Origin: Clostridia bacterium | GTDB lineage: Bacteria > Bacillota > Clostridia > Christensenellales > Aristaeellaceae | Reading direction: 5' to 3' | NCBI GenBank assembly: GCA_017550745.1 | Contig: JAFZOG010000109.1 | Coordinates: forward strand, 1 to 40,762 | Length of the DNA stretch: 40,762 nt | Shown: positions 40,674-40,762 of the stretch, piece by piece | Position numbering within the stretch: position 1 is the stretch's first letter | How the letters are laid out: the number at the start of each line of letters is the position of its first letter | Position numbers and translations under genes: made by a program | The notes under the pieces: model-generated | The model's input: only the letters and a program-made list of their open reading frames with translations | The model's database searches: none | What the model was told of the DNA's origin: nothing

Positions 40674-40762
40674 CATTTGAACAAGAACAGAAAAGCCGAA
40701 GAAGAGGCAAAAAGAGCATAAAAAGCCCCTTTCCCCAATAGCAGGAGCCAAAGGAGATCAGG

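Overview
The window looks like chromosome from a GC-rich, anaerobic, gut- or rumen-type member of the Clostridia (Firmicutes). The signs are consensus sigma-A promoters, strong AGGAGG ribosome sites, GTG/TTG starts, a T-box leader, ferredoxin-dependent enzymes and a large plant-polysaccharide locus. A Christensenellales/Aristaeella-like host would fit the gene style, but this is inference because no rRNA or taxonomic marker is present. Every exported protein seen has a signal-peptidase-I type leader without a clear lipobox, including all four solute-binding proteins.

Layout. (1) 1-3.1 kb: a leftward envelope-stress-like operon of ECF sigma factor, membrane anti-sigma fused to DUF4349, and SIMPL protein. 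A leftward promoter at 82-110 serves a gene outside the window. (2) 3.1-22.0 kb: a rightward pectin/rhamnogalacturonan-type utilisation locus behind a perfect consensus promoter. It holds GH43, a giant 989-aa solute-binding protein, two permease pairs, an NHL-propeller/TPR membrane protein, a Yip1-like protein, a DUF5696 protein, a second solute-binding protein, an AT-richer leucine-rich-repeat gene, a CE12 esterase, a CE8-CE12 fusion and a GH105 hydrolase. The enzymes have no signal peptides, so imported oligosaccharides are probably finished in the cytoplasm. No transporter ATPase, regulator or secreted depolymerase is encoded here; a shared MsmX-type ATPase is presumed.

(3) 22.1-28 kb: sfsA, then a leftward cysE-cysS pair behind a Cys-type T-box leader. 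A degenerate four-helix-bundle (rRNA-IVS-protein-like) element flanked by 23-nt inverted repeats sits between cysE and cysS. GNAT and DUF362 genes follow. Next comes a separately transcribed tRNA-like gene with a leucine-type body, a GAU anticodon and a broken acceptor stem. (4) 28-34 kb: a secreted protein with seven peptidoglycan-binding modules and an odd His/Cys C-terminal domain, the Tex protein, and a small gene divergent from an XRE regulator with paired operators.

(5) 34-37 kb: a leftward metNIQ-type importer operon behind a consensus promoter, a 24-codon Cys/Arg-rich leader peptide and an intrinsic terminator, which together look like an attenuator. (6) 37-40.8 kb: a leftward polar amino-acid ABC importer followed by a 4Fe-4S aldo/keto reductase, and inverted repeats at the right edge.

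The least described part is the NHL/TPR - Yip1 - DUF5696 block between the two permease pairs. The best small-scale oddities are the element inside cysE-cysS, the leucine-bodied GAU tRNA and the metNIQ leader peptide.
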